Counted from the first letter of the stretch, positions 26,289 to 34,517 are shown. The stretch is DNA of 64,000 bases from Cupriavidus yeoncheonensis (GCF_905397275.1 NZ_CAJPUY010000021.1:1-64000); one strand, 5' to 3'. The notes: generated by a model from the letters alone, not told the origin. Program-made: numbers and translations.

Positions 26289-27086
26289 ATGGGACAGAAG
26301 ATTCATCCGACTGGCTTCCGTCTGGCCGTCAGCCGTAACTGGGCTTCGCGTTGGTACGCCAACAATACGAAGTTCGCCGGCATGCTGAAAGAAGACATCG
26401 AGGTTCGCGAGTTTCTGAAGAAGAAGCTCAAGAACGCATCGGTTGGCCGCGTGGTCATCGAGCGTCCGGCCCGCAATGCCCGTATCACCATTTACAGCTC
26501 GCGTCCGGGCGTGGTGATCGGCAAGAAGGGTGAGGACATCGAACTGCTGAAGGCTGAACTGCAGCGTCGCATGGGCGTGCCCGTGCACGTGAACATCGAG
26601 GAAATCCGCAAGCCGGAAACCGATGCTCAGCTGATCGCCGATTCGATCACCCAGCAGCTCGAGCGCCGCATCATGTTCCGCCGCGCCATGAAGCGCGCCA
26701 TGCAGAACGCGATGCGTCTTGGCGCCCAGGGCATCAAGATCATGAGCTCGGGTCGTCTGAACGGTATCGAAATCGCACGTACCGAGTGGTACCGCGAAGG
26801 CCGTGTGCCCCTGCACACCCTGCGCGCCGACATCGACTACGGCTTCTCCGAGGCAGAAACCACCTACGGCATCATCGGTGTCAAGGTGTGGGTCTACAAG
26901 GGTGATCACCTCGGCCGCAATGACGCGCCGGTGGTGGAAGAGCCGCAAGACGACCGTCGTCGTCGTCCGGGTCGTCCGGAAGGCCGCCGCCGTGAAGGCG
27001 AAGGCCGCCCGGGTGGCAACCGTCGCGGTGGCGCCGGTGCCGGTCGCCGCGCTGCGCCTGGCGCAGATGCGAAGAGTGGAGAATAA
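26289..27086 (+). CDS. rpsC: 30S ribosomal protein S3 with extended C-terminal tail
   Basis: This mRNA-entry protein of the small subunit has helicase-like activity together with S4. The KH domain shows ITIYSSRPGVVIGKKGEDIE (about 60-80), and the S3 signature ISGR-like segment is KIMSSGRLNGIEIARTEWYR. The protein has 265 residues against 233 in Escherichia coli. The extra length is a C-terminal tail of about 45 residues, rich in Arg, Gly and Pro (DRRRRPGRPEGRRREGEGRP). Betaproteobacterial S3 proteins often carry such a tail. Confidence 0.97.
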   Translation: MGQKIHPTGFRLAVSRNWASRWYANNTKFAGMLKEDIEVREFLKKKLKNASVGRVVIERPARNARITIYSSRPGVVIGKKGEDIELLKAELQRRMGVPVHVNIEEIRKPETDAQLIADSITQQLERRIMFRRAMKRAMQNAMRLGAQGIKIMSSGRLNGIEIARTEWYREGRVPLHTLRADIDYGFSEAETTYGIIGVKVWVYKGDHLGRNDAPVVEEPQDDRRRRPGRPEGRRREGEGRPGGNRRGGAGAGRRAAPGADAKSGE

Positions 27087-27088
27087 CG

Positions 27089-27505
27089 ATGCTGCAACCG
27101 AAGCGCAGAAAATACCGCAAGGAGCAGAAAGGCCGCAACACGGGTAAAGCTACCCGTGGCAACGCCGTGTCTTTCGGCGAATTCGGCCTGAAGGCCATGG
27201 GCCGTGGCCGCCTGACGGCTCGCCAGATCGAGTCGGCACGTCGTGCGATGACCCGTCACATCAAGCGTGGCGGCCGCATCTGGATCCGGATTTTCCCGGA
27301 CAAGCCGATCTCGAAGAAGCCCGCCGAAGTCCGTATGGGTAACGGTAAGGGCAATCCGGAGTACTACGTGGCTGAAATCCAGCCGGGCAAGATGCTCTAC
27401 GAGATGGATGGTGTGAGCGAAGATCTGGCACGTGAGGCGTTCCGCCTCGCGGCTGCCAAGCTGCCGATCGCCACCAATTTCGTGGTGCGCCAGGTCGGGA
27501 CGTAA
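27089..27505 (+). CDS. rplP: 50S ribosomal protein L16
   Basis: This 138-residue protein near the A-site tRNA elbow is needed late in large-subunit assembly. The start MLQPKRRKYRKEQKGRNTG and the motif RIFPDKPISKKPAEVRMGNG, with its hydroxylation-site arginine, are present. The gap from rpsC is only 2 bases. rpmC follows after 11 bases. Confidence 0.98.
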   Translation: MLQPKRRKYRKEQKGRNTGKATRGNAVSFGEFGLKAMGRGRLTARQIESARRAMTRHIKRGGRIWIRIFPDKPISKKPAEVRMGNGKGNPEYYVAEIQPGKMLYEMDGVSEDLAREAFRLAAAKLPIATNFVVRQVGT

Positions 27506-27516
27506 GGAGAGCAGGG

Positions 27517-27711
27517 ATGAAAGCATCCGAACTTCGCGGCAAGGACGCCGCAGGCCTGAATCAGGAGCTCTCCGAGCTGCTGAAGGCCCAATTTAGCCTG
27601 CGCATGCAAAAGGCAACCCAACAGCTGCAGAACACCAGCCAGCTGAAGAAGGTTCGCAAGGACATCGCGCGAGTGCAAACCGTGCTGACTGAGAAGGCCA
27701 ACGCGAAATGA
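27517..27711 (+). CDS. rpmC: 50S ribosomal protein L29
   Basis: This 64-residue helical-hairpin protein sits beside L23 at the tunnel exit. It contains MKASELRGKDAAGLNQELSE and the signature QLKKVRKDIARVQTVL. It overlaps rpsQ by 4 bases (ATGA), so rpsQ translation is probably coupled to it. Length and position between rplP and rpsQ are as usual. Confidence 0.97.
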   Translation: MKASELRGKDAAGLNQELSELLKAQFSLRMQKATQQLQNTSQLKKVRKDIARVQTVLTEKANAK

Positions 27712-27986
27712 CTGAAGCTGCAAAAACGGAAACGTCGCTTCGCCGCACCCTTGTCGGTCGTGTGGTAAGCGACAAGATGGACAAGACCGTTACGGTCTTG
27801 GTTGAAAACCGCGTCAAGCATCCTCTGTACGGCAAGTACGTGCTGCGTTCCAAGAAGTACCACGCACACGACGAAGCCAACCAGTACAAGGAAGGCGACA
27901 AGGTCGAAATCCAGGAAGGCCGTCCGCTGTCGCGGACCAAGTCCTGGGTGGTTTCCCGGCTGGTAGAGGCTGCACGCGTCATCTAA
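27708..27986 (+). CDS. rpsQ: 30S ribosomal protein S17
   Basis: This 92-residue OB-fold protein binds the 5' domain of 16S rRNA early in assembly. Typical segments are TLVGRVVSDKMDKTVTVLVE and YGKYVLRSKKYHAHDE. It is the last gene of the S10 operon. The next 277 bases contain a large inverted repeat and a new promoter before rplN. Confidence 0.97.
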   Translation: MTEAAKTETSLRRTLVGRVVSDKMDKTVTVLVENRVKHPLYGKYVLRSKKYHAHDEANQYKEGDKVEIQEGRPLSRTKSWVVSRLVEAARVI

Positions 27987-28009
27987 GAACAACAGGTTCT
28001 TAGCTTGAC

Positions 28010-28038
28010 TTGCAAGTCCAGGATTATGTGGTTATAAT
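28010..28038 (+). promoter_or_regulatory. Promoter of the spc operon
   Basis: The -35 box TTGCAA (28010-28015) and a perfect -10 box TATAAT (28033-28038) are 17 bases apart. Transcription should start near 28045, leaving a leader of about 215 bases before rplN at 28264. The -10 box and most of the spacer lie inside the 14-base inverted repeat listed separately. The leader after 28048 holds no gene. Confidence 0.85.
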
Positions 28039-28047
28039 CCTGGACTT
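28014..28047. repeat. Perfect 14-base inverted repeat around the spc promoter
   Basis: 28014-28027 and 28034-28047 are exact reverse complements separated by GTGGTT. As RNA it would make a 14-base hairpin 27 bases after rpsQ, which could end or protect the S10 transcript, though no T-run follows. As DNA it contains the spc -10 box TATAAT, so it could also be an operator or a cruciform. Confidence 0.75.
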
Positions 28048-28263
28048 CCGCTTTATTGCGTTCGCCTTAGTTGTACCACCCGGGCGGACCTGTTGAGCGA
28101 GCCAGGGCCAGGTGGCCTCGACGTCTGTCGGGAGTGCCAGGTTCCTACCGACTCAAAGTTGATCAACCCATACGGAGCTGGCGCAAAGCCGGAGCCGACG
28201 GGACCAAGACTGACCGACGGGCGTTTTTTGCACCTGGCGGATTAAGTTGGGAAGACAAACACC

Positions 28264-28632
28264 ATGATTCAGACAGAAAGCCGGCTCGAAGTGGCCGATA
28301 ACACTGGTGCGCGCGAAGTGCTGTGCATCAAAGTGCTGGGTGGGTCCAAGCGCCGCTACGCGAGCGTGGGCGACATCATCAAGGTGACCGTCAAGGACGC
28401 AGCGCCGCGCGGTCGCGTGAAGAAGGGCGACATCTACAACGCCGTTGTCGTGCGTACTGCCAAGGGCGTTCGCCGCGCGGACGGTTCGCTCGTCAAGTTC
28501 GACAGCAATGCCGCCGTCCTGCTGAACAACAAGCTCGAGCCGATCGGCACCCGTATCTTCGGGCCGGTGACTCGTGAACTCCGTACCGAGCGCTTCATGA
28601 AGATCGTGTCGCTCGCTCCGGAAGTGCTGTAA
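28264..28632 (+). CDS. rplN: 50S ribosomal protein L14
   Basis: This 122-residue subunit-interface protein takes part in a bridge to 16S rRNA and is the binding place of the silencing factor RsfS. The start MIQTESRLEVADNTGAREV and the motif RADGSLVKFDSNAAVLLNN are diagnostic. It is the first gene of the spc operon, behind a leader of about 215 bases. Confidence 0.98.
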   Translation: MIQTESRLEVADNTGAREVLCIKVLGGSKRRYASVGDIIKVTVKDAAPRGRVKKGDIYNAVVVRTAKGVRRADGSLVKFDSNAAVLLNNKLEPIGTRIFGPVTRELRTERFMKIVSLAPEVL

Positions 28633-28641
28633 GGAGCCGCC

Positions 28642-28950
28642 ATGAACAAGATTCGCAAGGGCGACGAAGTCATCGTCCTGACCGGCAAGGACAAGGGCAA
28701 GCGCGGTACCGTGCAAGCCGTGCTTGGCGACAAGGTTGCAGTGGAAGGCGTGAACGTTGCGAAGAAGCACGCCCGCCCGAACCCGATGCTGGGCACCACC
28801 GGTGGTGTGGTCGACAAGGTCATGCCGCTGCATATTTCCAACGTTGCGCTCGTGGATGCCAATGGCAAGCCGTCGCGCGTCGGCATCAAGGTGGAAGACG
28901 GCAAGCGTGTGCGCGTGCTGAAGACCACCGGCGCCGTCGTGGCAGCTTGA
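28642..28950 (+). CDS. rplX: 50S ribosomal protein L24
   Basis: This 102-residue assembly-initiator protein starts folding of 23S rRNA and lies near the exit tunnel. The KOW motif GDEVIVLTGKDKGKRGTV is at residues 7-24, and VDKVMPLHISNVALVD follows. It is 9 bases after rplN, with AAGGAG just before the ATG. Confidence 0.98.
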   Translation: MNKIRKGDEVIVLTGKDKGKRGTVQAVLGDKVAVEGVNVAKKHARPNPMLGTTGGVVDKVMPLHISNVALVDANGKPSRVGIKVEDGKRVRVLKTTGAVVAA

Positions 28951-28975
28951 TTCTGGGCACGTTTAGGAGTTGAGC

Positions 28976-29518
28976 ATGGCAGCACGTCTGCAAGAGTTCT
29001 ACAAAGATAAGGTTGTGCCGAAGCTGATCGAACAGTTCGGTTACAAGTCGGTCATGGAAGTGCCGCGTATCACCAAGATCACCCTGAACATGGGCCTTGG
29101 CGAAGCGATCAATGACAAGAAGATCATTGAAAATGCTGTCGGCGACCTGACCAAGATCGCTGGTCAGAAGCCCGTGGTGACGAAGGCCAAGAAGGCCATC
29201 GCCGGCTTCAAGATCCGCCAGGGCTATCCCATCGGTGCGATGGTGACCCTGCGTGGCGAGCGCATGTTCGAATTCCTCGATCGTTTCGTCACCGTGGCCC
29301 TGCCGCGCGTGCGTGACTTCCGTGGTGTGTCGGGCCGTTCGTTCGACGGTCGTGGCAACTACAACATCGGTGTGAAAGAGCAGATCATTTTCCCCGAAAT
29401 CGAGTACGACAAGATCGACGCACTGCGTGGTCTGAACATCAGCATCACGACGACGGCAAAGAACGATGAGGAAGCGAAGGCGCTGCTCGGCGCGTTCAAG
29501 TTCCCGTTCCGCAATTAA
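28976..29518 (+). CDS. rplE: 50S ribosomal protein L5
   Basis: This 180-residue protein binds 5S rRNA and contacts P-site tRNA and S13. The pattern VPRITKITLNMGLGEA is the family signature, and the C-terminal part with FDGRGNYNIGVKEQIIFPEI is normal. The ATG at 28976 follows AGGAG (28965-28969); a TTG two codons upstream is less likely. Confidence 0.98.
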   Translation: MAARLQEFYKDKVVPKLIEQFGYKSVMEVPRITKITLNMGLGEAINDKKIIENAVGDLTKIAGQKPVVTKAKKAIAGFKIRQGYPIGAMVTLRGERMFEFLDRFVTVALPRVRDFRGVSGRSFDGRGNYNIGVKEQIIFPEIEYDKIDALRGLNISITTTAKNDEEAKALLGAFKFPFRN

Positions 29519-29527
29519 GGGGTAACC

Positions 29528-29833
29528 GTGGCTAAACTGGCTCTGATTGAACGTGAGAAGAAGCGCGCCAAGCTGGTGGCGAAGTATGCCGCCAAGCGCG
29601 CCAACCTCAAGGCCATTATTGACGACCAAGAAAAGTCGGAAGAAGAGCGTTACAGCGCGCGTCTCGAGCTGCAACAGCTCCCGCGCAACGCGAACCCGAC
29701 CCGCCAGCGTAACCGCTGCGCGATCACCGGTCGTCCCCGCGGTACCTTCCGCAAGTTTGGCCTGGCGCGTAACAAGATCCGCGAAATCGCCTTCAAGGGC
29801 GAAATCCCGGGTCTGACGAAAGCCAGCTGGTAA
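29528..29833 (+). CDS. rpsN: 30S ribosomal protein S14 (long, zinc-free type)
   Basis: This 101-residue small-subunit head protein starts with GTG at 29528, giving AKLALIEREKKRAKLVAKY. It contains RNRCAITGRPRGTFRKFGLA but only one cysteine, so it is the long form without the four-cysteine zinc site. The ribosome site overlaps the end of rplE. The order rplE-rpsN-rpsH is standard. Confidence 0.97.
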   Translation: MAKLALIEREKKRAKLVAKYAAKRANLKAIIDDQEKSEEERYSARLELQQLPRNANPTRQRNRCAITGRPRGTFRKFGLARNKIREIAFKGEIPGLTKASW

Positions 29834-29860
29834 TTACGCACAGGCTACAGGAGAAACAGT

Positions 29861-30256
29861 ATGAGCATGAGCGATCCTATCGCCGATATGCTGACGCGCA
29901 TCCGCAACGCCCAGGGCGTGCAGAAAGCGTCGGTTGTCATGCCGTCGTCGAAGCTGAAAGTGGCAATCGCCAAGGTCCTCAAGGACGAAGGCTACATCGA
30001 CGACTACGCCGTCCAGGAAGATGGCGGCAAGGCACAACTGAGCATCGGCCTGAAGTACTACGCCGGCCGTCCGGTCATCGAGCGCATCGAACGCGTCTCG
30101 AAGCCCGGCCTGCGCGTGTACAAGGGCCGCAGCGACATCCCGCAAGTGATGAACGGCCTCGGTGTGGCGATCATCTCGACCCCGCAGGGTCTGATGACCG
30201 ACCGCAAGGCTCGCGCAACTGGCGTGGGCGGCGAAGTTCTCTGCTACGTCGCTTAA
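29861..30256 (+). CDS. rpsH: 30S ribosomal protein S8
   Basis: This 131-residue protein binds the central domain of 16S rRNA. In enterobacteria it also represses the spc operon at rplE. Typical segments are MSMSDPIADMLTRIRNAQ and RKARATGVGGEVLCYVA at the C-terminus. CAGGAG lies 7 bases before the ATG at 29861; a second ATG two codons in is possible. Confidence 0.97.
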   Translation: MSMSDPIADMLTRIRNAQGVQKASVVMPSSKLKVAIAKVLKDEGYIDDYAVQEDGGKAQLSIGLKYYAGRPVIERIERVSKPGLRVYKGRSDIPQVMNGLGVAIISTPQGLMTDRKARATGVGGEVLCYVA

Positions 30257-30265
30257 GGAGAGAAC

Positions 30266-30799
30266 ATGTCCCGTGTAGGTAAGGCTCCCATCGCGCTGCC
30301 CAAAGGCGCGGAAGTGAACGTGGCGGCTGGCGTGCTCTCCATCAAGGGTCCGCTGGGTACGCTGTCGCAGCCGATTCACAGCCTGGTCAAGGTCAATGTC
30401 GAAAACGACACGCTGACCTTCGCGCCGGCTGACGAATCGCGTGAAGCAAACGCCCTGCAAGGCACCATGCGCGCCCTGGCGGCGAACATGGTCAAGGGTG
30501 TGACCACCGGTTTCGAGCGCAAGCTGAACCTCGTTGGCGTGGGCTATCGTGCCCAGCTGCAAGGCGCTGCGCTGAAGCTCCAGCTTGGTTTCTCGCACGA
30601 CGTGATCCATGAGATGCCGGAAGGCGTGAAGGCGGAAACGCCGACGCAGACCGAGATCATCATCAAGGGTGCGGACAAGCAGAAAGTCGGTCAGGTTGCC
30701 GCGGAAGTTCGCGCGTACCGTCCGCCTGAGCCCTATAAGGGCAAGGGTGTTCGCTACAGCGACGAGCGCGTCATCCTGAAGGAAACCAAGAAGAAGTAA
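30266..30799 (+). CDS. rplF: 50S ribosomal protein L6
   Basis: This 177-residue protein near the factor-binding site has two similar domains. The start SRVGKAPIALPKGAEVNVAA and the C-terminal signature AYRPPEPYKGKGVRYSDERV are present. It lies 9 bases after rpsH and 8 bases before rplR, with AAGGAG upstream. Confidence 0.98.
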   Translation: MSRVGKAPIALPKGAEVNVAAGVLSIKGPLGTLSQPIHSLVKVNVENDTLTFAPADESREANALQGTMRALAANMVKGVTTGFERKLNLVGVGYRAQLQGAALKLQLGFSHDVIHEMPEGVKAETPTQTEIIIKGADKQKVGQVAAEVRAYRPPEPYKGKGVRYSDERVILKETKKK

Positions 30800-30807
30800 G
30801 GGGTGCA

Positions 30808-31167
30808 ATGATGAACAAGAAAGACGCTCGTTTGCGCCGTGCACGTCAGACCCGCGCCAAGATCGCGGAGATGAAAGTCAATCGTCTGACCGTGTTCCGT
30901 ACGAATTCGCATATTTACGCCCAGGTCTTCTCGGAGTGCGGCACCAAGGTGCTGGCTTCGGCTTCGACCGCCGAGGTGGAAGTGCGCAAGGAACTGGATG
31001 GCAAAGGCGCTACCGCCGCTGCCGCTACCGCGGTTGGCAAGCGCATCGCCGAAAAGGCGAAGGCTGCCGGCGTGGAAACCGTCGCGTTCGATCGCGCCGG
31101 CTTCCGTTTCCATGGCCGCGTGAAGGCCCTGGCAGACGCCGCCCGCGAAGCCGGCCTGAAGTTCTAA
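30808..31167 (+). CDS. rplR: 50S ribosomal protein L18
   Basis: This 119-residue protein binds 5S rRNA and brings it into the large subunit together with L5. It has the basic N-terminus KKDARLRRARQTRAKI, the LTVFRTNSHIYAQVF strand and the C-terminal FDRAGFRFHGRVKALADAAR. Two adjacent ATGs (30808 and 30811) could both serve as start. Confidence 0.97.
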   Translation: MMNKKDARLRRARQTRAKIAEMKVNRLTVFRTNSHIYAQVFSECGTKVLASASTAEVEVRKELDGKGATAAAATAVGKRIAEKAKAAGVETVAFDRAGFRFHGRVKALADAAREAGLKF

Positions 31168-31188
31168 GCGCATAAAGAGAGATACGTC

Positions 31189-31707
31189 ATGGCAAAGATG
31201 CAAGCAAAAGTCCAACAGGACGAACGCGACGACGGCCTCCGCGAGAAGATGATCTCGGTCAACCGTGTCACCAAGGTGGTGAAGGGTGGCCGGATTCTCG
31301 GTTTCGCTGCGCTGACCGTGGTTGGTGACGGCGATGGCCGCATCGGCATGGGCAAGGGCAAGGCCAAGGAAGTGCCGGTGGCAGTTCAGAAGGCAATGGA
31401 CGAAGCCCGTCGCAAGATGGTCAAGGTCTCGCTGAAGAACGGCACGCTGCAACACGAAGTCGTTGGCAAGCACGGCGCCGCCAAGGTGCTGATGATGCCC
31501 GCGAAGGAAGGTACCGGCGTGATCGCCGGCGGCCCGATGCGCGCGATCTTCGAAGTGATGGGCGTCACCAACGTGGTGACCAAGTCGCACGGCTCCACCA
31601 ACCCGTACAACATGGTTCGCGCCACGCTGGACGGCCTTCAGAAGATGAGCACGCCGGGCGAAATCGCCGCCAAGCGTGGCAAGTCGGTCGAAGACATCCT
31701 GGGTTAA
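31189..31707 (+). CDS. rpsE: 30S ribosomal protein S5
   Basis: This 172-residue fidelity protein lies at the mRNA entry channel with S3 and S4. The double-stranded RNA-binding-like N-terminal part contains [20 protein letters not shown] and [20 protein letters not shown]. The loop carrying spectinomycin-resistance changes appears unaltered. It stands between rplR and rpmD as in most bacteria. Confidence 0.98.
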
Positions 31708-31717
31708 GGTGAACGCA

Positions 31718-31900
31718 ATGTCGCAGAAAACCGTAAAAGTGCAACTCGTGCGCAGCCTGATCGGCACGCGCGAGGATCATCGCGCCACTGTGCGTGGTCT
31801 GGGCCTGCGCCGCATCAACTCGGTGTCGGAGCTGCAGGACACGCCCGCCGTGCGCGGCATGATCAACAAGGTCTCGTACCTGGTCAAGGTTCTGGCCTGA
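31718..31900 (+). CDS. rpmD: 50S ribosomal protein L30
   Basis: This 60-residue protein begins [20 protein letters not shown] and has the usual [20 protein letters not shown]. The ATG at 31718 is chosen because it follows an AAGGTGA ribosome site and gives the family length. A longer in-frame reading from 31676 would overlap rpsE and is rejected. The gaps are 10 bases to rpsE and 22 bases to rplO. Confidence 0.96.
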
Positions 31901-31922
31901 TACCGGGACTTCGGAGAGCAAG

Positions 31923-32357
31923 ATGCAACTGAACAACCTGAAACCGGCCGCCGGTTCGAAGCACGCCAAGCGTCGCGTCGGCCGCGGTATCGGCTCCGGC
32001 CTGGGCAAGACTGCCGGTCGCGGTCACAAGGGTCAGAAGTCGCGTTCGGGCGGCTTCCACAAGGTGGGCTTCGAAGGCGGTCAAATGCCGCTGTACCGTC
32101 GTCTGCCGAAGCGCGGCTTCACGTCGCTGACCAAGGCCTTCACGGCCGAAGTCTCGCTGCGTGACATCGAGCGCCTGGAAGCGACCGAAGTCGACCTGCT
32201 GGTCCTGAAGCAAGCTGGCCTGGTAGGCGAGCTGATCAAGAGCGCCAAGGTCATCAAGGCCGGTGAACTGACCCGCAAGGTGTCGATCAAGGGTCTGGGC
32301 GCCACTGCTGGCGCCAAGGCAGCGATCGAAGCCGCCGGCGGCCAGATCGCAGCCTGA
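31923..32357 (+). CDS. rplO: 50S ribosomal protein L15
   Basis: This 144-residue late-assembly protein has a long basic N-terminal extension (KHAKRRVGRGIGSGLGKTAG and RGHKGQKSRSG) that threads into 23S rRNA. The C-terminal globular part includes VSIKGLGATAGAKAAIEAAG. GGAG precedes the ATG. It lies 22 bases after rpmD and 43 bases before secY. Confidence 0.97.
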   Translation: MQLNNLKPAAGSKHAKRRVGRGIGSGLGKTAGRGHKGQKSRSGGFHKVGFEGGQMPLYRRLPKRGFTSLTKAFTAEVSLRDIERLEATEVDLLVLKQAGLVGELIKSAKVIKAGELTRKVSIKGLGATAGAKAAIEAAGGQIAA

Positions 32358-32400
32358 CAGGCATTTATCGCAGCATAGGCAGTTATAGTCGGAGCATCGT

Positions 32401-33744
32401 TTGGCCACGGCGAAACCCAATGCAAGCGCGCAAGCCAGGAACACGGCTAAGTACGGCGACCTCAAGCGCCGGCTGATGTTCCTGGTGATGGCCCTGATCG
32501 TTTACCGCATCGGCGCACATATTCCGGTGCCGGGCATCGATCCGGACCAGCTCGCGAAGCTTTTCCAGAGTCAGTCGGGTGGCATCCTCGGGATGTTCAA
32601 CCTGTTCTCGGGCGGGGCGCTGTCGCGCTTTACCGTCTTCGCGCTCGGCATCATGCCGTACATCTCGGCGTCGATCATCATGCAATTGCTGACGATCGTG
32701 CTGCCGCAGCTGGAGTCGCTGAAGAAGGAAGGGCAGGCAGGGCAGCGCAAGATCACGCAATACACGCGTTACGGCACCGTGGTTCTGGCCACGTTCCAGG
32801 CGCTGTCGATTGCGGTCGCACTGGAGTCGCAGCCAGGGCTGGTAATCGATCCGGGCCTGATGTTCCGGGCTACGGCGGTGATCACGCTGGTGACCGGCAC
32901 GATGTTCCTGATGTGGCTGGGTGAGCAGATCACTGAACGTGGTCTGGGCAACGGCATCTCGATCATCATTTTCGGCGGTATCGCGGCGGGCCTGCCCAAC
33001 GCGATCGGCGGACTGTTTGAACTGGTCCGCACGGGTTCCATGAGCATCATCGCGTCGATCTTCATCGTCGCGATCGTGATCGCTGTGACCTTCGCCGTGG
33101 TGTTTGTCGAGCGTGGCCAGCGCAAGATCCTGGTGAACTATGCCAAGCGTCAGGTCGGCAACAAGGTGTACGGCGGTCAGTCGTCGCACCTGCCGCTGAA
33201 GCTGAACATGGCAGGGGTGATTCCGCCGATCTTCGCATCGTCGATCATCCTGTTCCCGGCGACGATTGCGGGCTGGTTCACGTCCCAGTCGACGGGCGCG
33301 GTTGGCAGGTTCATCAAGGACCTGGCTGCCACGCTGTCGCCGGGCCAGCCGGTCTACATCCTGCTGTACGCTGCTGCGATTGTATTTTTCTGCTTCTTCT
33401 ATACGGCTCTGGTGTACAACAGTCGTGAAGTGGCGGACAACCTGAAGAAAAGCGGTGCCTTCATTCCGGGCATTCGTCCGGGCGAGCAGACGACGCGCTA
33501 CATCGACAAGATTCTGGTGCGTCTGACGCTGGCTGGTGCGATCTACATCACACTGGTCTGCCTGTTGCCGGAATTCCTGGTGCTGCGCTGGAACGTTCCG
33601 TTCTATTTTGGCGGGACCTCGCTGCTGATCATCGTGGTCGTCACGATGGACTTCATGGCCCAGGTTCAGTCCTACGTCATGTCGCAGCAGTATGAATCGT
33701 TGCTGAAGAAAGCGAACTTTAAGGGCAACCTGACCCTGCGCTGA
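32401..33744 (+). CDS. secY: Preprotein translocase subunit SecY
   Basis: This 447-residue protein is the channel of the Sec export machinery, with about ten membrane helices. Visible landmarks are YRIGAHIPVPGID near residue 38, GIMPYISASIIMQLL in helix 2, and the cytoplasmic RNVPxYFGGTSLL-type loop near residue 400. The start is TTG at 32401 with GGAG (32391-32394) 6 bases upstream; the next in-frame ATG would delete the N-terminal region. The rare start may tune expression against its ribosomal neighbours. Confidence 0.96.
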   Translation: MATAKPNASAQARNTAKYGDLKRRLMFLVMALIVYRIGAHIPVPGIDPDQLAKLFQSQSGGILGMFNLFSGGALSRFTVFALGIMPYISASIIMQLLTIVLPQLESLKKEGQAGQRKITQYTRYGTVVLATFQALSIAVALESQPGLVIDPGLMFRATAVITLVTGTMFLMWLGEQITERGLGNGISIIIFGGIAAGLPNAIGGLFELVRTGSMSIIASIFIVAIVIAVTFAVVFVERGQRKILVNYAKRQVGNKVYGGQSSHLPLKLNMAGVIPPIFASSIILFPATIAGWFTSQSTGAVGRFIKDLAATLSPGQPVYILLYAAAIVFFCFFYTALVYNSREVADNLKKSGAFIPGIRPGEQTTRYIDKILVRLTLAGAIYITLVCLLPEFLVLRWNVPFYFGGTSLLIIVVVTMDFMAQVQSYVMSQQYESLLKKANFKGNLTLR

Positions 33745-33766
33745 TTCAGATCGGTACAGACAAGGT

Positions 33767-33985
33767 ATGGCTAAAGACGACGTCATCCAGATGCAGGGGG
33801 AGGTCCTGGAAAGCCTTCCGAACACGACGTTCCGCGTCAAACTGGAGAATGGCCACGTAGTACTCGGCCACATCTCCGGCAAGATGCGAATGCATTACAT
33901 CCGGATCCTTCCGGGTGACAAGGTGACGGTCGAACTGACCCCATATGATCTGTCACGCGCACGGATCGTCTTCCGGACGAAGTGA
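33767..33985 (+). CDS. infA: Translation initiation factor IF-1
   Basis: This 72-residue S1-like OB-fold protein occupies the A site during initiation. The sequence AKDDVIQMQGEVLESLPNTT and HISGKMRMHYIRILPGDKV is typical. The position between secY and rpmJ is common in betaproteobacteria and many other bacteria, but differs from Escherichia coli, where infA is elsewhere. Confidence 0.97.
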   Translation: MAKDDVIQMQGEVLESLPNTTFRVKLENGHVVLGHISGKMRMHYIRILPGDKVTVELTPYDLSRARIVFRTK

Positions 33986-34015
33986 GCGAACAGGAATTGA
34001 AGGAAGAGGAAAATT

Positions 34016-34132
34016 ATGAAAGTGCTGGCTTCTGTTAAGCGCATTTGCCGCAACTGCAAAATCATCAAGCGCAACGGTGTCGTGCGCGTGATCTGCTCGT
34101 CGGATCCCCGCCACAAGCAACGCCAAGGCTAA
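34016..34132 (+). CDS. rpmJ: 50S ribosomal protein L36
   Basis: This 38-residue zinc-ribbon protein begins [20 protein letters not shown] and ends DPRHKQRQG. Zinc ligands are the CRNC pair, a later cysteine (VICSS) and the histidine of DPRH, so this is the zinc-binding form. AGGAAGAGGAA lies just upstream. It ends the spc operon, 19 bases before rpsM. Confidence 0.97.
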
Positions 34133-34151
34133 TCGGAAAGAGGATTGACGA

Positions 34152-34517
34152 ATGGCACGTATCGCAGGGGTTAACATCCCGAACCACAAGCACACCGAAA
34201 TCGGCCTGACGGCCATTTATGGTGTCGGCCGCTCGCGCGCTCGCAAGATTTGCGAGGCCACCGGTGTACCGTTTGACAAGAAGGTCAAGGATCTGACCGA
34301 CGCCGACCTGGAAAAGCTTCGTGACGAAGTGGGTAAGGTCACGGTCGAGGGTGACCTGCGTCGTGAAACCACGATGAACATCAAGCGTCTGATGGACCTT
34401 GGTTGCTATCGTGGCATGCGTCACCGCAAGGGCCTGCCCATGCGCGGTCAGCGTACCCGTACCAACGCCCGTACCCGCAAGGGTCCGCGCAAGGCCGGCG
34501 TGGCTCTGAAGAAGTAA
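34152..34517 (+). CDS. rpsM: 30S ribosomal protein S13
   Basis: This 121-residue head protein contacts P-site tRNA and L5. It shows ARIAGVNIPNHKHTEIGLTA, the helix-hairpin-helix region GVGRSRARKICEATGV, and the signature YRGMRHRKGLPMRGQRTRTN. It begins the alpha operon genes but is only 19 bases from rpmJ, and no promoter was seen between them, so read-through from spc is likely. Confidence 0.98.
   Translation: MARIAGVNIPNHKHTEIGLTAIYGVGRSRARKICEATGVPFDKKVKDLTDADLEKLRDEVGKVTVEGDLRRETTMNIKRLMDLGCYRGMRHRKGLPMRGQRTRTNARTRKGPRKAGVALKK

Noticed and set aside
28195..28229. CCGACGGG ... CCGACGGG followed by six Ts in the spc leader, looking like a terminator
   Set aside because: The two copies are direct, not inverted, repeats, so they cannot form the needed stem with each other.
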